Shown here: in pieces, positions 52,106-62,992 of the stretch
Numbering within the stretch: position 1 is the first letter of the stretch
Layout of the letters: each line of letters starts with the position of its first letter
Assembly: GCF_020520425.1 (NCBI RefSeq)
Contig: NC_079487.1
Span: forward strand, 128,858,385-128,922,384
Source of the DNA: Spinacia oleracea
Taxonomy: Eukaryota; Streptophyta; Magnoliopsida; Caryophyllales; Amaranthaceae
Reading direction: 5' to 3'
DNA: 64,000 nt
The notes under the pieces: generated by a model
Seen by the model: only the letters and a program-made list of their open reading frames with translations
Told to the model about the DNA's origin: nothing
Databases searched by the model: none
Position numbers and translations under genes: made by a program

Positions 52106-54984
52106 TCTCTCTCTTTGAGTTTTTGGTGCTTCCAGTTGCACTGTTGCTAAACTTCACTCAAAATATAAAAATTTTCTTTTTTGCGATTATTTTCCATGGG
52201 GCTTGAATTTTTCAATTTTAGGGCAAAATTCTTTTGTCATGCTTGATGATTAGAGTTTAGCAAAGCCTATTGAGCACTAAACTCTATAATTTAAAAGGGT
52301 ATACGATTTACACCGAATAAAAGTAATGAAATCAACAAGGCGGATATAAGGTTTATATAGCATTTTGTCATTCCACGTCTATATCAAAAATACTACTCTC
52401 TCCATTCCTAAATGATCTTCCTATTTGGTGTTCGGAGTGGAAAATAAAAAAATTAAATTTTGTAATGATTGGGTGTAAGAGTAATGATTGGGTGTAAGAG
52501 AAAATAATAAATAAATAAATAAAAGTAATAAAGAAATGAAGGAGAGAGAAGATATTTTATAAAAGTAATAAAAAAATCATAAAAGTGGGGTTGGGTGGGT
52601 GAATGGGAAATGTGAATGAATTAAATAAGGGATGGTGGGGAAATTTATGGTAAAAAGTAATGTCCATAAATAGAAATAGGAAGAGCAAATAGAAACGACA
52701 TTTATAGAAACAGGAAGATCAAAAAGGAATGGAGGGAGTACTAACTTACATATTATACTATTTTGTTTATTTACTCAATTATTCTAATTAGAAAAACCAA
52801 TTTTCAAAGACTCTGAGTTTTAAAATTCAAAACTCACCTACCAACCAAAAAAAACTTAGTCTAGGGGTGGGGTGGGGTTGTGGCGGGTGTTGATACACGG
52901 GGGGTGGTGGAGGGGGAATGCATTTTATTTTGTACCTTTCGAGACAGGGATTGGGAGGGGTGGATATCGTTCATATCGTGGATTCAAGGGATGGGGATGA
53001 GAATTTTAGACGGGTAAAGGTGTGCACGCTCCGCACCGCATCAAAATCATCCAACTAATAAATTAAATGGTGTAGATAGGTGTTGAGTGATTAGGTAATG
53101 AGGTTGTGTGATGAGGCAACTAGGCGAGTATTCAGTCGGTATTACTATCGAAGTGCATGATGGATTGATGGATGGGATAACCTAATGATTGGCATAAGTG
53201 ATGAATGAGAATGACAATAATTTTATCTATGTACCCTCGGTAGTTTTAATTGTTTTAATAATAAACAAGACATTGAATGAGCAATAACAAGTTTATCCAT
53301 CGTTAATTTTAATTACGAGAGTTTTCTATAAGCTTTATTTTGATGAATATTGTTTACCAAATTTAATATAAATTTATATTTATATCGATCGCACGGCTGC
53401 CCTACTAATTGTGGCATAAGAATTTATGCTTTTCTTCACTTTTATAATTGGATTACTCAATCGGTTAGGTTAGTGTTGAAGCCCATAAAGAATAATGCAA
53501 ATGGAGCTACGAGCTAAGCCTCAAGCAGAGTCGTCTTGAACATTTTGGTGCCCATGTGCTAAGTATAAAAATAAAAATTCGTACATATTAATCATACATA
53601 TACTTTGTAAAATATCTAGACAATATATATGCATCACAAGCCTGCTGTCTAGATTATCCACCATAAAAATACATTATTCCCTTCACAAAAAAATACTACT
53701 TACTAACAAAATGTTATCTAAAATAAGTTGTGCATTTTACAAGTCTAAAGTCTATATTATCCACTTTTTAATGATATAAAAGCATACAATATCAATTTCG
53801 TAAAAGCAGATAAAATGTTCTCAGTGTATAACCAAATGCTATCTAAAATATTTTGTGCGTCTTAGTCTTCTAAATTATCCAATTTTCAATGGTATAAAAA
53901 TATATAATATAATGTTTTAAATGTAGAATTACAATTCAAAATAGATTAAATACAAAGTACAAAGAAGGATAGTGTACGTAGTATATAGATTGGAAGGTTA
54001 TAAAAAGTTTAAAATTTAATAAATGGAGCCAACACAAGGTTTCGAACCCAGGACTTGTGGGACTCACTTATCTTCCATTAGCCTTCCACGCAAAACCAAT
54101 TGAGATATATTGATATTGTGTTTTTTAACTGCACAAAAAACTATATCATGTGAGATTTTCAAATTTTGGGGCACCAAAAATTGGTGGCTCTATGTTGTTG
54201 GGTTGGTTGCTCAACCCAACAGCTGGTTCTGAACTCAAGTATAAGTAACACCAGCATAGAAAGTCCAGTAACACCGGTCAATAACCTTCTCCATAGTAGC
54301 TACACACGAGGGAGTCGTGCGCGTGCGTCATACCACCAAATTGGCGATGTGATTGGTCAAGAGACGTGCTATTTTTAGAGTGAGAAGGAGAGACTGGGTG
54401 TTTTTTTTGTTTTACAACAGAGAAAGATGTGTTTAATTGGTGAGTAATGAGTTGCATTTTTCCTAGAAGACTATTGATTGACGTCAGAGTTAAAGACTAC
54501 ATTAGTGCGGAGGGACTATTGGCGCAAATTGGGAAGAAACAAATATAGAATTGGGCACGTGTCGAACTCGAACGTGTATCCTTGTGACTTATGAGCCTTT
54601 TGTCCCAATGGGTCAATAAATAATTATCCGTCACCGTGTTTCTCTTAGTCTCTTTTATAAACGAGGCTCATGCACGTCATATTTCACACGTCATGTCAAA
54701 TCAATGATGTGACACCAAGCCCTCGTAATATTGTTAAGGTTCTTTTGTTAACCCAGAGTACATATTTTTAAAAAAAATATAATCTGGAGTAGTTGAAAAT
54801 AAGCGAGTTGGCGTATTCGTGTCATTTTTTTTAAATGATGTACATACACGCCCAATCAATGTGTCTCTTACTCTCTCGTGCCATGTCGATTTTGCAACGG
54901 ATTCATGTCATGTCTGGTCAATTTTGTGTCGGGATTGTACAACCCTTGGGTAGCGGAAGTCATGCAAGCCCCTTTATCTTCTAG
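52106..54984. other. Intergenic between APE1L and LINE remnant
   Basis: The first 100-200 bp are the presumed APE1L promoter and leader. They are followed by the MITE at 52393-52740, a G-rich stretch at 52860-53000, and AT-rich sequence. Two words, ATTTTGGTGCCC near 53546 and GGGGCACCAAAA near 54169, are inverted and may mark an old transposon. I saw no gene. Confidence 0.5.
52393..52740. mobile_element. Stowaway-like MITE
   Basis: The left end, CTACTCTCTCCATTCCTAAATGATCTTCCT, matches the right end in reverse complement, which starts TACTCCCTCCATTCCTTTTTGATCTTCCTG, over about 30 bp. A GTAATGATTGGGTGTAAGAG word is repeated directly near 52468-52500. The length is about 348 bp. Confidence 0.8.
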
Positions 54985-55515
54985 TCACTTCAAATTAAAC
55001 TTTGATGGCTCCCTTCATTTAGTAGGAATTCGGCTTTGAGTTTCTTTATTAGAAACCATCTTGGTACCCTTAATCTAGCAGATGTCAAATGCATTGGTTC
55101 TAAATCAGGAGTTCTGTTAGCGGAAGCTTTGGCACTTTGAAAAGACATAAAATGAGCGCTATTTCTTTGGGATAAAACACACTGTAGTTGAAGGCGACAA
55201 TATTTGTGTCATCAACACTATTAAGCAGCAATGGAATGTGCCTTGGGCGATCTTCAAAATTATTGCCAATGTGGAGAAGAATGATTCGGAGTTCGAGTAA
55301 ATCTCTTTTCACCACTGTTTTTAGGAGGCAACGCGACGAATTGGATTTTATGCTAGTCACGCTCATAATTTCCCTTTCATGTTTTATTAGTTTAACTTTT
55401 GTATTTGATTTGTTCACCCCTGTTGGCCGAAATGATAGTTATGTTGGTCCTCTCCTATGGGCTAATGTAATTTTTATTTCTTTGTAAAAATATTTAAAAA
55501 AAGAAAAAAAAAAAG
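54985..55515 (+). pseudogene. 3' end of a LINE (RNase H-like region and poly-A tail), decayed
   Basis: Fragments in several frames resemble the RNase H-like domain at the end of plant L1 elements: KLNFDGS near 54990, IRNHLGT near 55050, LLAEALAL near 55110, and VEGDN with CVINTIKQQW near 55190-55225. Stops and frameshifts break the frame. The sequence ends in an A-rich tail (about 55494-55515), as LINE insertions do. It is 5' truncated, and no RT part is visible in the window. Confidence 0.7.
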
Positions 55516-55601
55516 GGCCAAATCAAAATGAGAGGCCAATCTATTTTCCCCCAAAATCTCCAAAGTGGACCATGAATGCACCATAGAGCGGCCTGGTGGC
55601 A

Positions 55602-55648
55602 GATAAGCCATCTTCCAAGAGGCCATAATTTCTCTATTGTGGTATAAG
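55602..55648 (+). promoter_or_regulatory. Candidate core promoter of CBBY
   Basis: GATAAG (55602-55607) matches the I-box word common in light-regulated plant promoters, and TATAAG lies at 55643-55648. The distance from the LINE tail to the ATG is only about 175 bp, so the compact promoter starts directly after, or inside, the old LINE. The assignment rests on short motifs. Confidence 0.35.
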
Positions 55649-55690
55649 AGGAGAGAGAAAATCACACTCCCTCTCTAAAATTGTTGTTCA

Positions 55691-58600
55691 ATGGCTTCCT
55701 CAGTCATTTACACACCATCAACAGCAGCTCCTTCATCTTCAACAAACCCCATTTCTTCCCGCAAAAATGTGTCCAAAATTTGCAGTTTTAAGCCGGAAAA
55801 TGCAAAGATTTTATCACCCTCTTCTTTATTTGGTAAAACATTGACAATTACCAATGATCTATACACAAATTCAACGAGCAACAAGAAAAACAGGTCAATT
55901 CTTGTGAAATGCTCTGTTTCACCATCATCCTCCGCTCCTCCAGCTGCTCTTCTCTTTGATTGCGATGGTGTTCTTGTTGATACTGAAAGAGATGGTCATC
56001 GAGTTTCTTTCAACGACACCTTTACTGAAGTATGTTCTTCACATTATTTTTACCTTTTTTTCAAATGAAAATATTTCTGGGTGTTAATTTACGAACAATA
56101 TTTGTCTGTGATTTGGGCATTTTTCTTTCTGGTTATCAATTACCAAAACATTAATAGCAAAATGTTATAATTTCATTGATGTCAAAGCAAAACTATACAC
56201 CAATTCCATATAAATCCAACATCAATTGCAATAATTCAAAAGACTAAATACCTAAAACCCAAATAATTAAAAACCCTAATTTAAGAGCTAGTAAACTTAG
56301 TAACAGCCTTAGTACCCTCAGACACAGCATGCTTAGCCAATTCACCAGGCAAAACAAGCCTAACAGCAGTCTGAATCTCACGAGAAGTGATGGTGGGCTT
56401 CTTGTTGTATCGAGCAAGACGAGCAGATTCTTGAGCAAGCTTCTCAAAAATGTCATTGATGAAGCTGTTCATTATACTCATCGCCTTACTCGAGACTCCG
56501 ATATCGGGGTGAACTTGTTTCAGAACTTTGAAGATGTAGATTTTGTAGGTTTCTACACTCTTCTTTGATCTCTTCTTCTTAACGCCGCCTGCTGCTGTTG
56601 CTTCTTTCGGAAGCTTCTTCTCGGCTTTCGGCATCTTCTCGGCACCGGCTGGAATCTTCTCTGCTGGCTTCTTGCCTGCTTTGGGGGCCATTGAAATAGA
56701 TTGAATTGAAGGTTTTGAAATTACAGAGGAGAGAGAAATTGCGGGAGATAGGTTCGGAATAGAGACTAGAGGCAGTGTGATTTTTTGGGGAAAATGGGAA
56801 TTGGTTTTTATAGGAAGGGATGCTGAACGGTGATTGGTGGGATTTAAGTGACACGGATTGAGGACGTTTTGCCGTAGATTATTTTTAAGTATTCGATGGA
56901 CGGTGGAGATTAGTTTGTAATATTTAGATGTGTGTGGATTGTGGAATGGGTATTTCTTGATGGCCAGCGTGGCGGGGTTGGTGGGTTTAATTGATATACG
57001 ATCCGCCTCATTAAAATTAGGGTGGGTTGAGTTATGGGCTGTTTTCGAAAAAATGGACACAGTACGTCAGTACATGGGTCGTGGGTCGAGGTGGGTTGTG
57101 CGGGTGGGGTGGGTCTGATGGGTTTGGTGGATTACAACATATGTGATTCCAATGAGTCAGGTGGGTTTGGTGGATTTACATGAGTTTTAGGAACTGATGT
57201 GACTCAGGTGGGTTTGGACGATTAATTATGCACTAAAAAGTTATAAATTTTGTATGAACTTAAATTAATTAATTTTTATGTTATTCAATTAGTCACGTAA
57301 ATGTGGTTATGTATATTTACACAATAAAATTAAAATTTATTTGAATTTTAAACATACAAAATTTTTATAAATTAGGAAGAGTTTCGCGGGTTGGGTTCGT
57401 GTGTTGTGTGGGTTGGGTTCATGTGTTGGGTTGGGTGGGTTAGGTGTTCCATGGCGGGTTGTGTCGGGTCCGATGGGAAGGGTCGAAATGGGTTGTGTTG
57501 AAAAAATTCGTCCCACAACACGTCAAAAAAAATATCCGGGTTGAGCAGGTTATGTCGTGGGTCATAAGTGTGTCCAATCTACGTGGCCCACTATGGGTTG
57601 TGTCTGAGTGGGCTGGGTCAAACCCGGTCAAACCGGACCCACTGGTCATCTCTACAACCGGGTAGTACACCAAGTGCACGCTAAGAAGTGCCACATGGCG
57701 TAGGTTTAGGCTCTATTTTGTTCACATTATTTCCACTTATTTCCTGAATAATAAATAAGATAAGTTCAGTTCAGGAAAAATAAAGGTTGTTCAAGTATGA
57801 GTAACTAAAATAAGTTATGATATGTTTTAATAAGTTCAGATTAAATCAATTAAGTTCAGGAAAAATAAGTAAAAATTGTACAAGATGGAGGTTCTAATGT
57901 TATCCGAAGTGGTTTTAAATTCTTAATGTTATTGTCTTTTGTACGCCATTCCGAGTTTGTTTTTGATCATATTAGTAAAAGTTTGCTCTATTTGAACTTT
58001 GATGAGATTTTAGGTGAAAAACTGTCCAAATAGCCAACTAAATATTTCGGTTGGGGTGGAGGAAATTAAGTATTGTTAGATGTTTATGAGTATAAGCTTC
58101 AACTTCTTCATGAATTCATTTCAGACTTTTGAAATTTGAATGAATGCACAGAGGGGACTGGGTGTCTCGTGGGATGTGGATTTATATGGTGAATTGCTCA
58201 AGATTGGAGGTGGAAAGGAAAGGTAATTTCTTCTTAATTCATGACTTATTCACTTACTACAACTGTCACGTTGTCTTAACCTGTCATAATTTGCACGAGT
58301 TTACAAGATTATCCATTCAATCATGTATTGATAATGTAATTAAAAAATGTGACAACTTTTTCCAGACATTCTAAAATGTCACAAACTAAAAGCCTGCAAA
58401 TTATGGTCAACACCCAAAACGGACAATGTAGACACTATAGGAACTGAATGTCTCATATCCATTTTGATGGCATTCTTTACTTCAAATTCGACACATTGCA
58501 TACTCCTTATGAGTTAATTGTATAGTGTTTGGCTGCTAATTGTATAGGATGACTGCCTACTTCAATCAAACGAGTTGGCCAGAAAAGGCTCCTACAAGTG

Positions 58601-60131
58601 ATGCCGAGAGAAAAGAGTTTGTAGCATCTCTACACAAGAGAAAGACAGAGCTGTTTATGGCGCTTATTGAGAAGAAGCTGCTGCCTCTTCGGCCAGGTGT
58701 TGCAAAGTATGTTGAGTTGTTTACAAATCATGTTTTTGAATTCATGTTCACAATATCAGTTATTCACGCGCGCCTTGCTTATCATTGTTCATGCCATTCT
58801 TCAAATTACCAATGTGTTCAAGACCACTCCCAAGACTTAACCAACTAAGCTAGTTGACAGTTGCACATTAGTACATTATAATTAGAAATTATGTCAGGTT
58901 AGTTTTTAAAAGATCTGGAATGTTCTGCTCTCAAATTGTGCAGGCTGGTCGATCAGGCTTTGGCAAAAGGAGTCAAAGTTGCCGTGTGCAGCACATCTAA
59001 TGAGAAGGCGGTATGCAACATAAATCTGTATGCTTTGTATTTCCCATGAAATAGATAGCCTCTCCAAATTACCTGAAATCTTTGTAAAACAAAATTATGA
59101 GAAGCTGCAATGCTATCTAGGGAACAGTGCTTGATTTCCTGGATACTTACATTAACTGTATAACAATTGAACCTTACAATTATGTCTGACCTTGATGGTT
59201 CCTTAGCACCAGCAATTACATCTCTGCTTTCTGTTTGTTTTTCTGAAAATCAGCTTGATAGATGTACTGATTTACTGAACATATTGGTTTCAGGTCTCTG
59301 CAATAGTTTCATGCTTGTTGGGTCCTGAGCGAGCAGAAAAGATGCAGATTTTTGCCGGAGATGTAGTCCCTCGGAAGAAGCCTGACCCAGTACACTCTCG
59401 TTTCTTCCTTGTGCTTTCATTTTATCTAAATAGTAAATAAGCTTACAAGTACCATCACGCAACTGTATGGAGACAGATTAATACTTTATTCAGTACAGTT
59501 ATTCATATCGAATAATGAATTAGTCCCTGTGACATTCAAGCTTCCTTGATGTTGCAGATTCCTACAAATCATCTGTCTATACTTTCTTGTATTCTCTTGC
59601 TGAGTAAAATTCTCAGTTTTTCTTACTTTGATTGTTTTCTTCTTTGCAGGCCATTTACATACTAGCAGCCACAACACTCGGTGTTGATCCTGCAAGGTAT
59701 TGCAGTGATAATGTCTTGATTCACCATTGAAATAGAGAGAAATAAAGACTTTGAGATGCTAGTTATGCTATGTTTTTTCAATGTTGACAGTTGCGTTGTG
59801 GTAGAGGACAGTGCCATTGGTCTTGCAGCCGCGAAAGCAGCAGGAATGAAATGCATAGTGACCAAAAGCGGGTAAGTATAACTGCAGTAGTCTTTACCAC
59901 TATTCTAGCTGATCTTTTGCTTTGGATTATTACTGCTGATTATCACCAAATGAGCGCGCTGTTAAACTTTAGTACTGAAATAAGAATCTATGAATCTGTT
60001 ATTACAGTTACACTGCCGAAGAAGACTTTGAGAACGCAGATGCAGTATTTGATTGCATCGGAGATCCACCAGAGGAAAGATTCGACTTAGATTTCTGTTC
60101 CGGCCTTGTTGCAAAGCAGCATGCTAGCTAA
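55691..60131 (+). CDS. CBBY: Chloroplast xylulose-1,5-bisphosphate phosphatase CBBY (HAD superfamily)
   Basis: HAD-type phosphatase that clears xylulose-1,5-bisphosphate, a Rubisco inhibitor, in the chloroplast stroma (family knowledge). Eight exons: 55691-56029, 58152-58222, 58548-58706, 58944-59010, 59294-59389, 59650-59696, 59791-59871, 60008-60131. They give 327 residues, close to the Arabidopsis length. Residues 1 to about 75 are rich in Ser, Thr and Asn with few acids, as in a transit peptide. Motif I is [12 protein letters not shown] (nucleophile Asp90, general acid Asp92). Motif II is CSTSNEKA, motif III is the Lys in RKKPDP, and motif IV is VVVEDSAIG. Other family blocks are [14 protein letters not shown] and [20 protein letters not shown]. 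Intron 1 (2.1 kb) contains a histone H2B gene on the other strand. The position beside APE1L matches Arabidopsis AT3G48420. Confidence 0.94.
56281..56691 (-). CDS. Histone H2B, nested in CBBY intron 1
   Basis: Core histone H2B, which pairs with H2A in the nucleosome. It is intronless, as plant core histone genes usually are, with 136 residues. The N-terminus [12 protein letters not shown] and a Lys/Ala/Pro-rich tail (about 1-45) are followed by the histone fold: [40 protein letters not shown] and [20 protein letters not shown]. The C-terminus [15 protein letters not shown] includes the conserved lysine that is ubiquitinated in H2B. An in-frame ATG far upstream (57060) is ignored because the H2B start is unmistakable. 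The frame is intact and no poly-A tract marks it as a recent retrocopy. Convergent transcription with CBBY is expected. Confidence 0.95.
   Translation of the reverse strand: MAPKAGKKPAEKIPAGAEKMPKAEKKLPKEATAAGGVKKKRSKKSVETYKIYIFKVLKQVHPDIGVSSKAMSIMNSFINDIFEKLAQESARLARYNKKPTITSREIQTAVRLVLPGELAKHAVSEGTKAVTKFTSS
56800..57007 (-). promoter_or_regulatory. Histone H2B promoter elements
   Basis: On the H2B strand, TATAAAAA lies at 56805-56812, about 115 bp before the ATG. CCAAT is at 56833-56837. GGCGGATC at 57000-57007 matches seven of eight bases of the plant histone octamer CGCGGATC. Together these suggest the nested gene has its own promoter. Confidence 0.55.
57064..57660. repeat. GGGTTGGGT-type low-complexity repeat in CBBY intron 1
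   Basis: Degenerate copies of GTGGGT, GGGTTGGGTT and GGGTTGTGT recur through the stretch on the plus strand, interrupted by an AT-rich part at 57210-57370. Similar GGGTCGTGT words recur near 61910. It is non-coding and the class is unknown. Confidence 0.6.
57711..57885. mobile_element. Fragment of a Tourist-like MITE
   Basis: GGCTCTATTTTGTTCACATT followed by ATTTCCACTTATTTCCTG matches the left end of the element at 44332. The interior has AATAAGATAAG and AAGTTCAGG words. I could not find the opposite inverted end, so this copy is truncated or eroded. Confidence 0.55.
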
Positions 60132-60920
60132 CCTCATATATTTATGGGAATTGGGAATGAGAGTTCATCATTTTTTTCAAGGGTTTTAGTGAATGTACAA
60201 ACTTTGAGACTTGAGAGCTTGGATCAATCCTCAATAAACTTTACTCCGTATTGTATAGCAGTAAAGAAATCGCCGATTCTTTGTAAAGACTTAGCTCATT
60301 TCATCTCTTATGTAAACATGCTGTGAATGAAAATCTCGCACTCCATTGTTTAATGTAACAAGTTCTAAAAGTTCAAATTTCAAATCATTCCGAATCATCA
60401 AACTTTCCTAAATTCATCACTTTTTTGTTTGTTTCCCTTTTGACCTGTAATTCTGTAGGACCAACTAATCCTCCTCTTCATACAATAGCTTCTTACATCC
60501 AGGAAATCAGGCCATAAGACCCAGAATAAGAAAAGAAGACAATTGACAATTGTTGCCCTTTTGCATTTGTCTAATTTGTGAGAAACTGAGAATCAACTTG
60601 TACCTTCATCTTACATTCTTTACAATAAAATTTTTCGGAAAGTGATTTTGACACAACTATTTAAGAGCTGCTCACATACGAGGTACTAAAATTATATTCC
60701 CCTTCTCCCCCCTCTAACTAGCTTAAAAATGTCCCTACTACTACATATCGGTCAAACGGTATCTTTAATAATTAAATACGGAAGGAGTATAAGACACGAG
60801 ACAAACACAGTACATAAAAAACTTTCTCAAAAATCATACCAATAACAAAAAATAAAAAATCATTCCTCCAGAATTTCTATCTTAGAGTTAGAATAAGAAC
60901 TTAAAAAAAAATATATTCAA
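60132..60920. other. 3' flanks of CBBY and the methyltransferase gene
   Basis: The two genes converge here. 60132-60360 reads as a CBBY 3' UTR (AATAAA-like CAATAAACTTTA near 60230). The remainder is AT-rich with one isolated MITE-like end (ACGGAAGGAGTATAA near 60778). No gene is seen. Confidence 0.5.
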
Positions 60921-61652
60921 TCACAATTTTAACTTTTTTCTAAAAACAACCTCAGTATCAAGCCCAAACCCATCGATATTCTTAACATGAACCACCTCAG
61001 ATTGTTTAAACAACTTAATTAACGGCTTAACACTAAACAAATCATTAGCAGAATACTTATCTGCCCGCTTAGATATCAACACGTGTAATACACAGACCCC
61101 ACCAGGCTTCAACGTCCGTTCGATCTCCCCAACGAACTTCTCCGGGAAAAGCGCATGATCAAAGACATTAGAAAACTCAAAGTCAAACCTCCCATCATCG
61201 AACGGCTGAGAATGAAAGTCCCCATGAACAACCAACGGCGGATACGGCACTAAGTCGATTCCAACTGAGTCACTCACTCCGACTCGCTTCAACGCGGCAA
61301 CTTCCTGCCCGACTCGGGCTCCAACGCAGAGAGCCTTGGAATGGTTGAAGAGGAGGTGAGCCTTCTGAAGAGAGAGAAAGAAGAGGGAGAAAACCTCGAC
61401 TTTACGGTCCCAGTCTCGGGTAGCCCATATTTGACGGAGTTTCGGGTTTAAGGTTTTTTGGAGTTGGCGGGTGAGGTAAGATTCGTAGGTGGCGTAACCG
61501 GGTCGGATAATGAGGTCGTTGTCGGGTCGCGTTTTGGAGACAGAGGATTCAGCAGCTTGGTAGGAGAGAGAAAATAAGGTTATAAGGGGGACGAGGAGAA
61601 GAAGGAAGACGATGATGAGAGGTAGTTGAGGGATGGTTGTTGTTATTTTCAT
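60921..61652 (-). CDS. Single-exon membrane-anchored methyltransferase-like protein
   Basis: 243 residues. The N-terminal hydrophobic segment (about 8-30, LPLIIVFLLLLVPLITLF) looks like a signal anchor, so the protein is probably tethered to the secretory system. Residues 107-190 have the layout of a class I SAM-dependent methyltransferase of the Methyltransf_11 kind: ALCVGARVGQEVAAL (motif I, with GARVGQ in place of the common GxGxG), GIDL (acidic residue after strand 2), GDFHSQPFDDGRFDFEFSNV (motif II/III region) and ERTLKPGGVCVLHVL (post-II). The conserved plant segment DWDRKVEVFSLFF lies before the fold. Substrate and pathway are not known. The motif I change leaves activity open. There are no introns and the frame is intact. 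Confidence 0.8.
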   Translation of the reverse strand: MKITTTIPQLPLIIVFLLLLVPLITLFSLSYQAAESSVSKTRPDNDLIIRPGYATYESYLTRQLQKTLNPKLRQIWATRDWDRKVEVFSLFFLSLQKAHLLFNHSKALCVGARVGQEVAALKRVGVSDSVGIDLVPYPPLVVHGDFHSQPFDDGRFDFEFSNVFDHALFPEKFVGEIERTLKPGGVCVLHVLISKRADKYSANDLFSVKPLIKLFKQSEVVHVKNIDGFGLDTEVVFRKKLKL

Positions 61653-62729
61653 GGTTTTTAGAATGGAATGAATTTTTGATTTGTTGCATGAATTTATTCT
61701 TATACGTTCATAATATTTGTGAGCATTTGCAGAATTGCGCGCAGAATGGCATGAATGGGGACGTACAGAAAGGATGTGACTATGTGGAAAGAGTCGAAAG
61801 ACGCAATGCTATGGATTTCTTTTTGTTTGTCAACCGCGCGTAATGAGCGACTGCATGAGCCCCTTCAGGCCCAACATGACACGACACGACACGAATACAA
61901 ATATGAATCAAGGGTCGTGTTATAGGGCATGGTATGTCCTACCATAATACTGGTAGCATGTGAGGGTGAAAAAAAGTCAGGGTATCCTGAATTGGAACCG
62001 AAATTTGTAAGAAACATGCGATATCAGAACTGAAATGTGTTCTCCAGATTACGGGTAACAAAATTGAGAATGTACATGTTGCAACAGGTTTCAGTTCTCA
62101 ACTATTTAGAACGAGTAACTTGTAAACCGCCATTTCAATATTGAGTACAAAACCAGATAAAACTGGTACATTATCCCAAAAAAAAAAAAAAAAAATTCAA
62201 GCTTATTTTTAGAAAATATGAATGTAGAATAACAATTTAAGTCCAAAATACAAAACAAAAGTTGCCCAAATTATATCTTAGATTCTTTACTTAATAAATT
62301 TACAACAATTTATTTAAATCTATATAATAACAGGGTACCTGAACCTTTCGGTTCTCATTTTCAGGAACCTGTTGTAATAGATTCTAGTTCGAATTCCCAA
62401 TTGCAATAGTTTTCGATTCCTAAAAGTTTGACAAAGTACCATGTTGTGCTCAGTTGCTCACCCCTATTAGCATCTACCCGACCAGGGATCATAAGTCTAT
62501 AAGTAGGGGTGATAATTGGGCGACTTGACATCGAGCTTGGGTTGTTCAAGCTTGGCTAGTTACTCTTTCATTCAAAGTCAAGCTAAGTCCCGAACTTTGT
62601 AGACCTTAAAATTCAAGTTTAACTTACATAAAACTCAACTTAATTTCGCATAATCATAATTTATTCTTACTCATAGTTACAATTATGTTTGTCTTACTCC
62701 GTATTTTATTATTTTAGTTACATTTTTAC
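61653..62729. other. 5' flank of the methyltransferase gene, AT-rich
   Basis: The presumed promoter and leader lie in the first few hundred bases. ACACGACACGACACGA-type words occur at 61880-61900, and an A-tract at 62178-62197. No coding frame with recognisable similarity is present. Confidence 0.45.
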
Positions 62730-62731
62730 TA

Positions 62732-62992
62732 CTCCCTCCGTCCCTTAATACTCGTCCCGTTTTGACTTTTTGCACTATTCACATAATTCACTCTGACCTT
62801 ATTTTATTTCTAGTGTATGAAAATAAATATTAGTATATAATATATTGTTGGCTTCATCTTAACATATATTTTCAAAATATTAATATTTTTTATAAGTTTT
62901 TATAATATGTAGTTAAAGAAATTAGTGGTCAAAGTTGTGCATTGGCAAACATATCTGATCAAAATAGGTCAAGTATTAAGGGACAGAGGGAG
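62732..62992. mobile_element. Stowaway-like MITE, well preserved
   Basis: The left end is CTCCCTCCGTCCCTTAATAC. The right end in reverse complement is CTCCCTCTGTCCCTTAATAC. Similarity continues for about 35 bp (GACTT/GACCT, GTTTTGA/ATTTTGA). TA lies at both borders. It is 261 bp, AT-rich and non-coding. This is the clearest member of the family in the window. Confidence 0.9.

Noticed and set aside
54040-54110. GTTTCGAACCCAGGACTTGTG, similar to a tRNA T-arm
   Set aside because: No acceptor stem, D-arm or anticodon arm could be paired around it. Similar words occur in transposons at 10745 and 42310.
56281-57060. 259-codon frame including H2B
   Set aside because: Only the part from ATG 56691 is histone. 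The upstream extension reads through the TATA and CCAAT region.
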